Positions 24,843 to 35,265 are shown, counted from the first letter of the stretch. The stretch is DNA of 64,000 nt from Cohnella luojiensis (GCF_004564235.1 NZ_SOMN01000005.1:124001-188000), one strand, 5' to 3'. The notes: generated from the letters alone by a model not told the origin. Translations and numbers: made by a program.

Positions 24843-24880
24843 GCGCGACCGGGATACTTTGATCCTAATCGCGCTTTTTT
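24843..24880 (+). terminator. terminator after coiled-coil gene
   Basis: GCGCGA (24843-24848) pairs with TCGCGC (24869-24874), with an inner GGAT/ATCC pairing, followed by six T residues. Confidence 0.88.
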
Positions 24881-24982
24881 GCTGCGCCTACCATTTCCAA
24901 TAGCCCTTCCTTGCCCCCTTTTCCCCAAACTGATAAAATGAGAAGATGTTGTTAGACCCGCGAGAGAGAGGGGTACATCCTA

Positions 24983-27496
24983 ATGCTGGGACTTGTTAAA
25001 AAAATATTCGGAGATGCCAATGAACGTGAAGTGAAGCGGCTGCTTAAAACAGTCGATCAGATCAATGGCTTGGAGTCTTCCGTTGCACCGCTAAACGATG
25101 AACAACTTCGCGCGAAGACGGATGAATTCCGCGGCCGCATCGCCAAAGGCGAGTCCCTTGATGATATTCTTCCAGAGGCGTTCGCCGTTGTCAGAGAAGC
25201 GTCCAAACGCGTGCTGAAGATGCGTCATTTCGACGTGCAATTAATCGGCGGTATGGTGCTGCACCACGGCAAGATCGCCGAGATGAAAACGGGCGAAGGG
25301 AAGACGCTGGTCGGAACTCTAGCCGTTTATTTGAATGCCCTTCAAGGCGAAGGCGTGCACGTCGTCACCGTCAACGATTATCTTGCCCAACGCGATAGCG
25401 CACTTATGGGACAAATCTATTCATTCCTAGGTATGACCGTCGGCTGTAACTTACATGGCCTTACCCATGAAGAGAAACAGGAAGCGTACGCTTGCGACAT
25501 TACTTATGGTACGAATAACGAATTCGGATTCGATTACCTGCGAGACAACATGGTCCTTTACAAAGAACAGATGGTTCAGCGCCCGCTGCAATACGCTATC
25601 ATCGATGAAGTGGATTCCATTCTCGTCGACGAGGCTCGGACTCCGCTAATCATTTCGGGGCAAGCGCAGAAGTCTACCGAGTTGTATTACGCCGCAGATC
25701 GGATGATCAGCCGTCTTACGGACGTCGAAGATTTCACGGTGGATATCAAAATGCGCAGCGTAGCCCTGACCGAAGCAGGGGTTACGAAAGTGGAACGCGC
25801 CTTCAATATCGAGAACCTGTTCGCTCATGACAACGTGACGCTTAACCATCATATCAATCAGGCACTCCGCGCTAGATATATCATGAAACGCGATGTCGAT
25901 TATGTCGTTCAAGAGGACGAAGTCGTCATCGTCGATGAATTTACGGGACGTCTGATGGCGGGTCGACGTTATAGCGAAGGCCTTCATCAAGCAATCGAGG
26001 CGAAAGAACAGCTGACCGTACAGAACGAGAGCATGACGCTCGCGACGATTACGTTCCAGAACTATTTCCGGATGTATCGCAAGCTGGCCGGCATGACCGG
26101 TACGGCAAAGACGGAGGAAGAAGAGTTCAAGCGTATATATGGCTTGGATGTTATTCAGGTGCCGACGAACCGTCAAATGATTCGAAGCGATATTCCGGAC
26201 GTCGTCTACAAATCGGAGAATGGCAAGTACCGTGCCGTTGTCGAAGAAATCGTGCGCCGTCATGCGACGGGACAACCCGTGCTCGTCGGTACCGTTTCGA
26301 TCGAGAACTCCGAGCGCATCTCGGAGATGCTGAAGAAGAAGGGCATCCAGCACAAGGTGCTGAATGCGAAGTACCATGCAGAGGAAGCTGAGATCATCTC
26401 GGGAGCCGGACAGCATGGCACCGTTACGATCGCCACGAACATGGCCGGACGGGGAACGGATATTCATCTCGGAACTGGCGTGGTCGAGACTGGCGGACTT
26501 CATATTATGGGTACCGAGCGCCATGAATCCCGCCGGATCGATAACCAGCTGCGGGGTCGTGCGGGTCGCCAAGGGGACCCTGGTTCTTCGCAATTTTACC
26601 TGTCGATGCAGGATGAGCTCATGCGCCGTTTCGGCGCGGACAATATCATGGGCATGATGGAGCGTCTGGGCTTTGACGAGGATTCCCCGATCGAGAGCCG
26701 CCTGATCTCCCGCGCCATCGAGTCCGCTCAGAAGCGCGTAGAAGGCAACAACTTCGATACTCGCCGAATCGTACTCCAATACGATGACGTCATTAACCTG
26801 CAACGGGAGAAGATTTACGGAGATCGCCGCGCAATTCTTAGCTCCGACAATATCCGCGACGTCATTACCGGAATGATCCGGTCCGTCATCACCCGTGCGG
26901 TAGATAGCCATTGCTCCGAAAGCGACGTGCCGGAAGATTGGGATATGGATAGCCTCGTAACTTACGCTCATGCGCATTTCTTGCCTGAGGATCGCCTGAG
27001 CAAGGATGACTTGTGGGGCAAGGAAAAAGAAGAGATCGTCGAATTCCTCTTGGAGCAAGTCGAGAAATTATACGATGAGCGCGAGGAGACTATCGGCGTC
27101 GACACGATGCGCGAATTCGAGAAGGTAGTCGTACTACGCGCCGTAGATAGCAAATGGATGGACCATATCGATTCCATGGATCATCTGCGCCAAGGGATTC
27201 ACTTGCGCGCTTACGGCGGAAACGATCCGCTTCGCGAGTATCAATTCGAAGGCCATAACATGTTCCTGGCCATGATCGAGCGCATCGAAGAAGAAATTAC
27301 GATGTATATCATGCGGGCTCAAGTACAGACGCCTCCTAAGCGCGAGGCGGTGGCGGAAGGCCAAGCCGTCGACGCGAAAGCGGAGGAAGGTCCGAAGAAG
27401 CCGAAGACCCGCAGCGCAAACGCGGTTGGACGGAATGATCCATGCCCGTGCGGAAGCGGGAAGAAATACAAATTGTGCCACGGTCGCATAGAATAG
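24983..27496 (+). CDS. secA: preprotein translocase ATPase SecA
   Basis: Motor of the Sec export channel. 837 aa, full length. Features: Walker A MKTGEGKT near residue 102, [14 protein letters not shown], Walker [18 protein letters not shown], helicase motifs [11 protein letters not shown] and [13 protein letters not shown], the scaffold helix and two-helix finger region. A C-terminal zinc-binding SEC-C motif ([17 protein letters not shown]) closes the chain. GAGAGAGGGG lies somewhat far (about 10 nt) before ATG 24983. Position between hpf and prfB is conserved. Confidence 0.98.
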   Translation: MLGLVKKIFGDANEREVKRLLKTVDQINGLESSVAPLNDEQLRAKTDEFRGRIAKGESLDDILPEAFAVVREASKRVLKMRHFDVQLIGGMVLHHGKIAEMKTGEGKTLVGTLAVYLNALQGEGVHVVTVNDYLAQRDSALMGQIYSFLGMTVGCNLHGLTHEEKQEAYACDITYGTNNEFGFDYLRDNMVLYKEQMVQRPLQYAIIDEVDSILVDEARTPLIISGQAQKSTELYYAADRMISRLTDVEDFTVDIKMRSVALTEAGVTKVERAFNIENLFAHDNVTLNHHINQALRARYIMKRDVDYVVQEDEVVIVDEFTGRLMAGRRYSEGLHQAIEAKEQLTVQNESMTLATITFQNYFRMYRKLAGMTGTAKTEEEEFKRIYGLDVIQVPTNRQMIRSDIPDVVYKSENGKYRAVVEEIVRRHATGQPVLVGTVSIENSERISEMLKKKGIQHKVLNAKYHAEEAEIISGAGQHGTVTIATNMAGRGTDIHLGTGVVETGGLHIMGTERHESRRIDNQLRGRAGRQGDPGSSQFYLSMQDELMRRFGADNIMGMMERLGFDEDSPIESRLISRAIESAQKRVEGNNFDTRRIVLQYDDVINLQREKIYGDRRAILSSDNIRDVITGMIRSVITRAVDSHCSESDVPEDWDMDSLVTYAHAHFLPEDRLSKDDLWGKEKEEIVEFLLEQVEKLYDEREETIGVDTMREFEKVVVLRAVDSKWMDHIDSMDHLRQGIHLRAYGGNDPLREYQFEGHNMFLAMIERIEEEITMYIMRAQVQTPPKREAVAEGQAVDAKAEEGPKKPKTRSANAVGRNDPCPCGSGKKYKLCHGRIE

Positions 27497-27558
27497 ACCT
27501 AAGCTGAGCGTTCCGTTCGCTAAGCTGCATGCACAAGACTTCATGAGGTGATTTCAAC

Positions 27559-28678
27559 ATGTTCGAGCTAGACGTATCGGTTAAGCAAGACCTTCGCGGA
27601 AACGCGAAGCGACTTCAGCAACTCAGGGGGTCGCTTTGACTTAGATCTGAAGAAAGAACAGATCGAGAACTATGAAGTCAAGATGAGCGAGTCTGATTTC
27701 TGGGACGACAACGAGAAGGCGCAAGCCACCATCGGCGAGATGAACGCCCTTAAAGCGGTCGTCGATCAATTCGAGGGTTTAGAGAGCGAATGCAAGGATC
27801 TAGAGGATATGCTTGAGATTCTGGAAGAGGAATCCGACGAATCTATGGCAACCGAATGGACGGATAGCGTGAAGGGTCTGACCGCCAAGGTCGACTCCTT
27901 CGAGCTTCAGCTCCTGCTCAACCAGCCTTATGACAAGCTCGATGCCATCCTGGAGCTTCATCCCGGAGCTGGCGGTACCGAGTCGCAGGATTGGGCGCAG
28001 ATGTTATATCGGATGTATACGAGATGGGCGGAGAAGCGCGGCTTCAAGGTCGAACTGCTCGATTATCTTCCTGGAGACGAAGCGGGAATCAAGAGCGTCA
28101 CGATACTCGTCAAAGGCCATAACGCATATGGATATCTCAAAGCGGAGAAAGGCGTTCACCGGCTCGTGCGGATATCTCCGTTCGACGCATCGGGCAGACG
28201 TCACACTTCCTTCGTATCCTGCGATGTCGTTCCCGAGATCAATGACGAGATTAATATTGAGATTCGTCAGGAGGATTTGCGGGTCGATACTTACCGTGCC
28301 AGTGGAGCCGGAGGCCAGCATATCAACAAGACGGACTCAGCCATCCGAATCACGCATATCCCGACGGGTATCGTGGTAGCTTGCCAGACCCAGCGTTCCC
28401 AGATTCAGAACCGTGACAAGGCCATGAAGATGCTCCAGTCCAAGCTCTACGAGCTGAAGATTCAGGAGCAGCAGAAGGAACTGGCGGAAGTGCGCGGGGA
28501 ACAGATGGAGATCGCATGGGGGAGCCAGATTCGCTCTTACGTTTTCCACCCGTACAGCATGGTCAAGGATCACCGCACTTCTGTGGAAACCGGCAACATC
28601 GGAGCGGTCATGGACGGCGACCTCAATGCCTTCATTGACGGCTACCTCAGGAGCCAGATCAAGCAGGAAGTTCAATAG
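27559..28678 (+). CDS. prfB: peptide chain release factor 2 with programmed +1 frameshift
   Basis: RF2, reading UAA and UGA stops. ATG 27559 opens a 26-codon frame ending at TGA 27637. The slip site CTT-TGA-C with AGGGGG exactly 3 nt upstream is the classic RF2 autoregulatory +1 frameshift signal. After the shift the frame runs to 28678, total about 372 aa. The GGQ catalytic loop ([14 protein letters not shown]) lies near residue 250. It follows secA by 62 nt as in B. subtilis. Low RF2 levels favour frameshifting, so RF2 controls its own synthesis (known mechanism; site seen here). Confidence 0.97.
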
Positions 28679-28697
28679 AAATGCATAGCTTACCCGG

Positions 28698-28733
28698 AAA
28701 CTTCTTACACTGAACAGGTGTGGGAAGTTTTCT
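28698..28733 (+). terminator. terminator of prfB
   Basis: AAACTTC and GAAGTTT pair with an inner ACAC/GTGT stem around TGAACAG, then a TTTTCTT tail. Confidence 0.7.
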
Positions 28734-28788
28734 TAGTATAACGACGACTTTAACGAGGTAATGCATAAACTTGGAAAGAGGAACATCC

Positions 28789-29706
28789 ATGTCCGCGACA
28801 CCAGATCATGAAAGATCAGTAATCCCCACGCTAACCAACAAGAGAGCAACTCCGCGGTTCTCGCGTGGCGTAAGAACGCTGTTTAGCTACCTGGCTATGC
28901 TGGTCGGTTCTTTTTTCATAGCGGCCAGCTTTAATCTGTTCCTATTGCCTAACCGGATTGCTTCGGGGGGAGTGTCGGGCATTTCCATCATCCTGAACAC
29001 GCTCACCCAGATTCCTCCTGCCTATACGCAATGGGCGCTTAACATTCCGCTTTTCGTAGCGGGCGTTCTTGTACTCGGCAAACAGTTTGGCGTGAAAACG
29101 GCGATTGGCTCCGTCGTGCTCCCGTTGTTCGTGCTGATGACCGCCCATTGGACTCCTCCGACTGAAGATCCTCTTCTTGGGGCCCTATATGGCGGTCTCG
29201 GCGTTGGGATTGGTCTCGGACTCGTGTTTCGGGGAAGAGGCTCGACCGGCGGATTGGACGTGGCCGCTCAGATTGTTCACCGGGTCCTCGGCATTCGGCT
29301 CGGACTAGCGGTCGCCGCTCTCGACGGCCTTGTCATTTTATCCGCCGGTTTATTCATTTCTCTGGAGAACGCGCTCTATGCGTTGATCGGTTTATTTGCT
29401 ACGAGCAAGACTATCGATATCATTCAGTCCGGACTTCAAACCTCGAAAGCGGCGTTTATCATATCCAAGAACCCGGATCGCGTAACTAGTGCGATTCTCC
29501 ATGAGTTGGACCGAGGACTTACGAAGCTGCAGGGGGTTGGGGGATATACCGGCGATGACCGTCCTGTGTTGTTAGCTGTGGTAGCGCAGAATGAAGTAGT
29601 AAGATTGAAGCTGCTCGTCCGCGATGCGGATCCGGATGCTTTCGTCATCATCACCAATGCCGCGGAAGTGTTGGGCGAAGGATTCCACGATGAAAGGATA
29701 TTATAA
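28789..29706 (+). CDS. YitT-family membrane protein (DUF161/DUF2179)
   Basis: 305-aa membrane protein with an N-terminal block of five or six helices (FSYLAMLVGSFFIAASFNLFLLPNRIASGGVSGISIIL and following) and a soluble C-terminal DUF2179 domain (ILHELDRGLTKLQGVGGYTGDDRPVLLAVVAQNEV). ATG 28789 has AGAGGAAC upstream; TTG 28771 is less likely. The family is common in Bacillales and has no proven substrate. It stands alone between prfB and the arg cluster. Confidence 0.87.
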   Translation: MSATPDHERSVIPTLTNKRATPRFSRGVRTLFSYLAMLVGSFFIAASFNLFLLPNRIASGGVSGISIILNTLTQIPPAYTQWALNIPLFVAGVLVLGKQFGVKTAIGSVVLPLFVLMTAHWTPPTEDPLLGALYGGLGVGIGLGLVFRGRGSTGGLDVAAQIVHRVLGIRLGLAVAALDGLVILSAGLFISLENALYALIGLFATSKTIDIIQSGLQTSKAAFIISKNPDRVTSAILHELDRGLTKLQGVGGYTGDDRPVLLAVVAQNEVVRLKLLVRDADPDAFVIITNAAEVLGEGFHDERIL

Positions 29707-29754
29707 CGGAGCAATTCACGGGTTAAAAAGGGAGTCTAAAAATGTTTCCAACCA

Positions 29755-29790
29755 TTGAATAAATAATACATACAGTGTATAATCATACAT
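29755..29790 (+). promoter_or_regulatory. arg promoter with ArgR/AhrC-like operator
   Basis: TTGAAT (29755-29760), 17 nt, TATAAT (29778-29783) is a strong sigma-A promoter. The dyad TGTAT-AATC-ATACA (29776-29789) covers the -10, and another ATACA lies just upstream. ARG boxes are AT-rich imperfect palindromes of about 18 bp placed this way; so arginine repression of the whole cluster is likely. Confidence 0.65.
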
Positions 29791-29844
29791 AGTTATTAAT
29801 TGAGAAGCTTCGTTCCTAGGTATGGGGAAATCGGGGGAATCATT

Positions 29845-30897
29845 ATGTCATCATCACAAATCCGCGCGGCTATCGTTGGATCTACAGGCTACGGCGGCGT
29901 CGAACTTATTCGCTTACTGCAATCTCATCCAAAGGTGACCGTCACTTCGGTGATTTCCTCTTCTAATTCAGGAGCGCCTATTGCGGAGGGTTTTCCACAT
30001 TTAACGGAAATTCGTACCGACCTGCTAGACGGGATCGACGTGGAGCTCATCCGTGCCAAGGCTGACGTGGTTTTCCTTGCGACGCCGCACGGCATCAGCA
30101 TGAAGCTGGCACCGGATTTCCTTGATGCCGGTCTTAAGGTCATCGACTTGTCCGGCGATTTCCGATTAAAGTCCGGCGATACTTACAAGCAATGGTATAA
30201 GCATGAACCGGCCGATCAAACGCTAGTAGAACGCGCGGTATACGGTTTGGCTGAGGTTTACGGCGAGCAGGTGGCCAACTCGGATTTCATCTCCAATCCC
30301 GGATGCTTTACGACGACGTCTCTCCTCGGATTATATCCGGCGGTCAAGTCAGGTTGGATTAACCCGGACAGCATTATCATTGACGCGAAGTCCGGCGTGT
30401 CCGGAGCGGGACGGGGATTGAATCTAAGCTCCCATTACTCCGAGATTAACGAGAACTTCAAGGCTTACAAAATAAACAAGCACCAGCACACGCCGGAGAT
30501 CGAGCAAGTGCTTACGGAAGCGGCGGGACGCCCCGTCATCACGACGTTCACGACGCATCTCGTGCCGATGACGAGAGGGATCATGTGCACGATGTACGCC
30601 ACGCTGACCGAAAGACGTTCAAGCGCGGAATTCGTGGAGCTATACCGGCAATTTTATGAAGGCCGCAAGTTCGTCCGCATTCGTCCGGACGGCAATTGGC
30701 CGGCGACTAAAGAAGTATACGGCACGAATTACTGCGACATCGGCTTTTCCGTCGACGAGAGAACGGGACGCATTACTTTCATATCGGTTACCGACAATTT
30801 GGTCAAGGGAGCGGCCGGTCAAGCGATTCAAAATCTAAATTTGCTAATGAAATGGGACGAAACCCTCGGGCTTCAATTCACGCCGGTTTACCCTTAA
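29845..30897 (+). CDS. argC: N-acetyl-gamma-glutamyl-phosphate reductase
   Basis: Third step of arginine synthesis, NADPH-dependent reduction to the semialdehyde. ATG 29845 after GGGGGAATC; an upstream in-frame start at 29800 lacks a good ribosome site. NADP-binding IRAAIVGSTGYGGVELIRLL at the N-terminus, and catalytic Cys in SNPGCFTTTSLLGLYP. HQHTPEIEQ and HLVPMTRGIM are family motifs. 350 aa. First gene of argCJBDFGH. Confidence 0.97.
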   Translation: MSSSQIRAAIVGSTGYGGVELIRLLQSHPKVTVTSVISSSNSGAPIAEGFPHLTEIRTDLLDGIDVELIRAKADVVFLATPHGISMKLAPDFLDAGLKVIDLSGDFRLKSGDTYKQWYKHEPADQTLVERAVYGLAEVYGEQVANSDFISNPGCFTTTSLLGLYPAVKSGWINPDSIIIDAKSGVSGAGRGLNLSSHYSEINENFKAYKINKHQHTPEIEQVLTEAAGRPVITTFTTHLVPMTRGIMCTMYATLTERRSSAEFVELYRQFYEGRKFVRIRPDGNWPATKEVYGTNYCDIGFSVDERTGRITFISVTDNLVKGAAGQAIQNLNLLMKWDETLGLQFTPVYP

Positions 30898-30927
30898 TTA
30901 GCGGATGAGAGGAACGGACTTGTTATC

Positions 30928-32157
30928 ATGGGACACAAGAGTTACTCCATAGTGGAAGGCGGAGGCGTTACGACGCCTAAGGGCTTTAAAGCCGGAGGCC
31001 TTCATTGCGGTTTGAAAAAAACGGATCGCCACGATCTCGGAATGATCGTTTGCGAGGTTCCCGCGGCTGCGGCAGCCGTATATACGACCAACTTGTTTCA
31101 AGCGGCACCGCTTCTGGTGACTCGCGAATCTCTAAGCGAAGGCGGCACCCTGCGCGCGGTTATCGTGAACAGCGGCAACGCCAACGCATGTACGGGAGAG
31201 CAAGGGGAAACCGACGCCCGCGCGATGCAGGCGAATACGGCGGAAGCGCTAGGAGTGAGTAAGGATCAGGTAGCCGTCGCTTCGACCGGCGTCATCGGGG
31301 AGTTGCTGAAGATGGATCGGGTAATTCCCGGCATCGAGAAGCTTCCCGGGAGGTTGCGATCGGACATTCAAGGCTCGGACGATTTCTGCCAGGCAATTCT
31401 GACGACGGATCTCGTGAAAAAGGTAAGCTGCGTGTCCCTATCGGTAGATGGCCGGCAAGTGACGATCGCGGGCGCTGCCAAAGGCTCGGGGATGATTCAT
31501 CCGAACATGGCGACGATGCTCGGATTCGTTACGACGGATGCGCGGATTGGGTCCGCCCTTCTGCAAGAAGTTCTTCGCGAAGTAACGAACGTCAGCTTCA
31601 ACATGATTACCGTCGATGGCGATACGAGCACGAACGATATGCTGGTGGCGATGGCAAGCGGATTAGCGGAAAATGAGGAGCTTACCCGGAACCACCCTGA
31701 CTTCCCGGCGTTCGTGGACGGCTTACGGCATGTGTGCGCGGAACTGGCCAAGGCAATCGCGCGCGACGGCGAAGGGGCGACGAAATTAATCGAGACGACC
31801 GTTATCGGCGCTGCAAGCGACGAAGCGGCGCAAGCGATCGCGAAGACGATCATCGGCTCTAGCTTGGTTAAGTCGGCGGTTTATGGAGCTGACGCCAACT
31901 GGGGAAGGATTATCGCCGCGGTCGGCCGGGCAGGACAGCCGGTTAACGTGGGTACGGTAGACATCCGTCTGGGGAATATTCTGGTGCTGGAGCAGTCGCG
32001 GCCGATTCCCTTCGACGAAGAAATAGCATTAGAGTACTTAAAAGGCGATACCGTCGGCATCAACGTCAACCTGAACATGGGAAGCGGGCAAGCGACGGCA
32101 TGGGGCTGTGACCTCACGTACGATTACGTTCGCATCAACGCCGCATATCGGACGTAA
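30928..32157 (+). CDS. argJ: bifunctional ornithine acetyltransferase/N-acetylglutamate synthase
   Basis: Transfers acetyl from N-acetylornithine to glutamate (steps 1 and 5 of the cycle). The self-cleavage site is visible in GMIHPNMATMLGF: the chain is cut before Thr196, which becomes the nucleophile. 409 aa. The presence of argJ explains the lack of a separate argA or argE here. 30 nt after argC and 14 nt before argB. Confidence 0.96.
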   Translation: MGHKSYSIVEGGGVTTPKGFKAGGLHCGLKKTDRHDLGMIVCEVPAAAAAVYTTNLFQAAPLLVTRESLSEGGTLRAVIVNSGNANACTGEQGETDARAMQANTAEALGVSKDQVAVASTGVIGELLKMDRVIPGIEKLPGRLRSDIQGSDDFCQAILTTDLVKKVSCVSLSVDGRQVTIAGAAKGSGMIHPNMATMLGFVTTDARIGSALLQEVLREVTNVSFNMITVDGDTSTNDMLVAMASGLAENEELTRNHPDFPAFVDGLRHVCAELAKAIARDGEGATKLIETTVIGAASDEAAQAIAKTIIGSSLVKSAVYGADANWGRIIAAVGRAGQPVNVGTVDIRLGNILVLEQSRPIPFDEEIALEYLKGDTVGINVNLNMGSGQATAWGCDLTYDYVRINAAYRT

Positions 32158-32171
32158 GGAGGTCGCGACGC

Positions 32172-32963
32172 ATGAAGGATCAACGTTTTGTAATGAAATG
32201 CGGCGGAAGCACGCTAGCCGCGTTGCCGGATGCTTTTTTCGAGGATTTGCGCGACATGCAGGAGAAAGGCATTCAGCCCGTCATCGTGCATGGCGGAGGT
32301 CCGGCAATCAACGAGACGCTCGGGAAGCTTGGCATCGAAAGCCGATTCGTGGGCGGATTACGCGTGACGGATGAGCCTACGCTAGACGTCGTTGAGATGG
32401 TGCTGGCGGGACGCATCAATAAGGAAATCGTTCGCAAGCTGCAGAAGAACGGCGCCCAGGCGATCGGGCTATCGGGTACGGACGGTAAGCTTATCTTGGC
32501 GAAACCTGTGGCGAATGCCCACGAAGTCGGGCTTGTCGGCGACGTAACCGGAGTGAACGCGTCGTTGGTAGAGGGCATCATCGAGCTTGGTTTTATCCCG
32601 GTCATTGCTCCGATCGGCATCGATGAAGAAGGCCAACGTTATAACATCAATGCGGATACCGCGGCTGGCGCAGTCGCCTCTGAGCTGGGTGTGGATACGA
32701 TGATCGTCGTGACGGACGTTCCGGGGATCATGCGCACGGTGGACGGGGAGAAAATCGTTTTGCCGCAGGTTACTTTCGCAGACATAGAAGAAATGATCCG
32801 AAGCGAGGAAATTTACGGCGGCATGATTCCGAAGGTTCGAGCTGCGATGAGCTGTCTGCACGGCAACGTCAAAGAAGTGCTGATCGTCAACGGCTCCGCG
32901 GATCGCGTGCTTAGCCGAGCGGTGACGGAAGGCGACATTGGTACACGGATCATACGGTCTTAA
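32172..32963 (+). CDS. argB: acetylglutamate kinase
   Basis: Amino-acid kinase fold enzyme phosphorylating N-acetylglutamate. MKCGGS near the N-terminus, IVHGGGPAINETLGKLGIES and INADTAAGAVASELGVDTMIVVTDVPGIM are diagnostic. 263 aa. AAGGAGGTCGCGACGC precedes ATG 32172. Lacks the N-terminal helix associated with arginine feedback in hexameric kinases, so arginine inhibition is less likely (inference). Confidence 0.96.
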   Translation: MKDQRFVMKCGGSTLAALPDAFFEDLRDMQEKGIQPVIVHGGGPAINETLGKLGIESRFVGGLRVTDEPTLDVVEMVLAGRINKEIVRKLQKNGAQAIGLSGTDGKLILAKPVANAHEVGLVGDVTGVNASLVEGIIELGFIPVIAPIGIDEEGQRYNINADTAAGAVASELGVDTMIVVTDVPGIMRTVDGEKIVLPQVTFADIEEMIRSEEIYGGMIPKVRAAMSCLHGNVKEVLIVNGSADRVLSRAVTEGDIGTRIIRS

Positions 32964-32984
32964 GTCATTTTTGGACAATAAGAA

Positions 32985-33010
32985 AGTATAAGTTTCTAAG
33001 TCCTTATACT
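32985..33010. repeat. inverted repeat between argB and argD
   Basis: AGTATAAG and CTTATACT form a perfect 8-bp stem with a 10-nt loop 22 nt after the argB stop. No T-run follows, so a simple terminator is unlikely; it may be an RNA processing or partial attenuation structure. It stands just upstream of the repeated leader element at 33015. Confidence 0.6.
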
Positions 33011-33014
33011 CATC

Positions 33015-33070
33015 TTATCGCTCGATACAAACGTATACTGCCGTCCAATGGCCGGCGAAGCCGTTTTACT
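33015..33070 (+). repeat. dispersed intergenic element, copy A (before argD)
   Basis: This 56-nt stretch matches 48340-48395 at 45 of 56 positions without gaps. Shared cores are AATACAAACGTAT-like (ATACAAACGTAT in both) and GAAG-x-CGTTTTACT. Both copies lie directly upstream of a gene's ribosome site on the coding strand. In this copy ATAC-AAAC-GTAT and CGGC-GAA-GCCG can form two small hairpins. Confidence 0.75.
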
Positions 33071-33091
33071 AGGGAAAAAGGAGTGATCGGG

Positions 33092-34282
33092 ATGAGTGAC
33101 AGCGCGTTGTTTCCGACCTATGCGAGGTTTCCAATCACGTTGGTGAAAGGAAAAGGAAGCCGGCTATGGGATGATCAAGGGAAGGAATATCTTGATTTTA
33201 TGAGCGGCTTAGCGGTTACGAACTTAGGGCACGTGCCGGACGCCGTCAAGAACGCTCTCGTTCAGCAGCTCGACCAGCTGTGGCACGTATCCAACCTGTT
33301 CAGTAATCCGACCCAAGAGAAGGCGGCGAGATTGCTTGTCGATAACAGTTGCGCCGACGCGGTGTTCTTCTGCAACAGCGGCGCGGAAGCGAACGAAGCG
33401 GCGATCAAGATCGCGCGCCGTTATCACCAGAAGGTAAAAGGCAACGACCGGTACGAGATCATTACGTTTAATCAATCGTTCCATGGTCGCACTTTGGCGA
33501 CGCTGACCGCAACGGGGCAAGATAAAGTGAAGGAAGGTTTCCTGCCTTTGCCGGAAGGCTTTCGCCATGTGCCTCTTCACGATATCGATGCTTTGGAAGC
33601 GACGGTGAACGACAAGACGGCTGCCGTTATGCTGGAGCTGGTCCAAGCCGAAGGCGGAGTTATCCCCGTCGATCAGGACTTCTTGCGGAAAGTGCGCGCG
33701 CTGTGCGATCGTCACGGGATTCTGCTTATTTTGGATGAAATCCAGACCGGCATGGGCCGTACGGGCAAGCTGTTCGCTTATGAACACTATGACGTGGAAC
33801 CGGACGTATTCACCTTAGCCAAAGGAATCGGAAGCGGGTTCCCGGTCGGAGCGATGCTCGCTAAAGCTCATGTTAAACAGGCTTTCGTGCCCGGTGCCCA
33901 TGCGACGACCTTCGGAGGAACTCCGATCGCCATGGCTGCCGTCGCGGCCACGATCGAAACGATGCTCAAGGAGAAAGTCGTAGAACGAGCGGCAGAAGCT
34001 TCCGATTATCTCATGGCACGGCTGCAAGAGAAAGTAAGCGGTCTGCCGAACGTAACGGGAATTCGCGGCAAAGGGCTGCTGATCGGTATCGTCTGCACCG
34101 GACCAGTCGCAGAAGCGCTTGCGGAGCTGCATAACCGCGGATTGTTGGTCGTGCCTGCGGGTCCTAACGTCATCCGGTTGCTCCCGAACCTGCTCGTTAC
34201 TCGCGAGGATATCGATACGGCGGTAAGTTTAATCGCGTCCGTGCTTACGGAACAGGCGGCGGCGAAGTCCGTCAGCCCTTAA
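33092..34282 (+). CDS. argD: acetylornithine aminotransferase
   Basis: Class III PLP aminotransferase making N-acetylornithine. ATG 33092 lies 8 nt after AAGGAG; GTG 33083 overlaps it. Motifs: FCNSGAEANEAAIKIARRY, LLILDEIQTGMGRTGKLFAYEHYDVEPDVFTLAKGIGSGFPVGAML with the PLP lysine in LAKG, and GTHATTFGGTP-like HATTFGGTPIA. 396 aa. It follows argB after a 128-nt gap holding a hairpin and a repeated element. Confidence 0.95.
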   Translation: MSDSALFPTYARFPITLVKGKGSRLWDDQGKEYLDFMSGLAVTNLGHVPDAVKNALVQQLDQLWHVSNLFSNPTQEKAARLLVDNSCADAVFFCNSGAEANEAAIKIARRYHQKVKGNDRYEIITFNQSFHGRTLATLTATGQDKVKEGFLPLPEGFRHVPLHDIDALEATVNDKTAAVMLELVQAEGGVIPVDQDFLRKVRALCDRHGILLILDEIQTGMGRTGKLFAYEHYDVEPDVFTLAKGIGSGFPVGAMLAKAHVKQAFVPGAHATTFGGTPIAMAAVAATIETMLKEKVVERAAEASDYLMARLQEKVSGLPNVTGIRGKGLLIGIVCTGPVAEALAELHNRGLLVVPAGPNVIRLLPNLLVTREDIDTAVSLIASVLTEQAAAKSVSP

Positions 34283-34302
34283 GGATAAAGGAGGGTTTTG
34301 CT

Positions 34303-35265
34303 ATGACATCCACGACGGCAAACCTGGAAGATATGGCATTGCAGTTGAAAGGCCGCGATTTTCTGGGCCTTATCGATTACTCGCCGGAAGAAATCCGTTA
34401 TTTGCTGGATTTAGCCATCGAGCTTAAGCGCAAGCAGAAATCCGGAGAGGTATACCAACCGCTCAAAGGGAAGTCACTGGGGATGATTTTCGAAAAATCG
34501 TCCACCCGCACGCGAGTTTCCTTCGAAGTCGGAATGTATCAACTGGGCGGTCAAGCGTTATTTTTAAGCAAGAACGACATTCAGATGGGACGCGGGGAGA
34601 CGATTCGCGATACCGCTCAGACGATGTCCCGGTATTTGGACGGCATCATCATACGTACGTTCGGTCATCGCAACGTAGTCGAGCTAGCTCGCGGAGCGAC
34701 CGTTCCGGTCATTAACGCTTTGTCCGACCAATCGCATCCATGCCAAGCGCTTGCGGATTACCAGACGGTGCTCGAGATGAAGGGTAAGCTGGAAGGCCTT
34801 AAGATTTCCTACATCGGAGACGGCAACAACATGACCCATTCCTTGATGATGGGAGCGGCTAAGCTGGGCATGCATTTCACCAGCGCTTCCCCCGCAGGGT
34901 ATGAACCCGCTGCCGACATCATTCAACTGGCTAAAGAAGCTGCAGCCCAAACCGGTGGACGCATAGATGTACTGAGAGATCCTCGCGAAGCCGTCGAAGG
35001 CGCCGATATCATCTACACGGACGTCTGGGCAAGCATGGGTTTCGAGGAAGAGCAGAAGGAACGCGAGAAGGCGTTTAAGGACTATCAAGTCAACGAGCAG
35101 CTCGTGAAGCATGCAAAGTCCGACTATATGTTCATGCATTGCCTGCCTGCCCATCGCGGGGAAGAAGTAAGCGAAGGCGTAATCGACGGCAAGCATTCTG
35201 TTATTTTCGACGAAGCCGAGAATCGCCTGCACGCGCAGAAAGCGGTCATGGCCGCGATTATGTAG
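34303..35265 (+). CDS. argF: ornithine carbamoyltransferase
   Basis: Forms citrulline from ornithine and carbamoyl phosphate. Carbamoyl-phosphate motif STRT at 67-70, HPCQ at 145-148, and the ornithine loop HCLPAHRGEEV from 279 are intact. 320 aa. AAAGGAGGG precedes ATG 34303. Carbamoyl phosphate synthase genes (carAB) are not in the window, so supply comes from elsewhere. Confidence 0.96.
   Translation: MTSTTANLEDMALQLKGRDFLGLIDYSPEEIRYLLDLAIELKRKQKSGEVYQPLKGKSLGMIFEKSSTRTRVSFEVGMYQLGGQALFLSKNDIQMGRGETIRDTAQTMSRYLDGIIIRTFGHRNVVELARGATVPVINALSDQSHPCQALADYQTVLEMKGKLEGLKISYIGDGNNMTHSLMMGAAKLGMHFTSASPAGYEPAADIIQLAKEAAAQTGGRIDVLRDPREAVEGADIIYTDVWASMGFEEEQKEREKAFKDYQVNEQLVKHAKSDYMFMHCLPAHRGEEVSEGVIDGKHSVIFDEAENRLHAQKAVMAAIM

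Noticed and set aside
25646-27058. 470-aa minus-strand frame inside secA
   Set aside because: Long antisense frame caused by codon bias of secA; no ribosome site and no recognisable domain.
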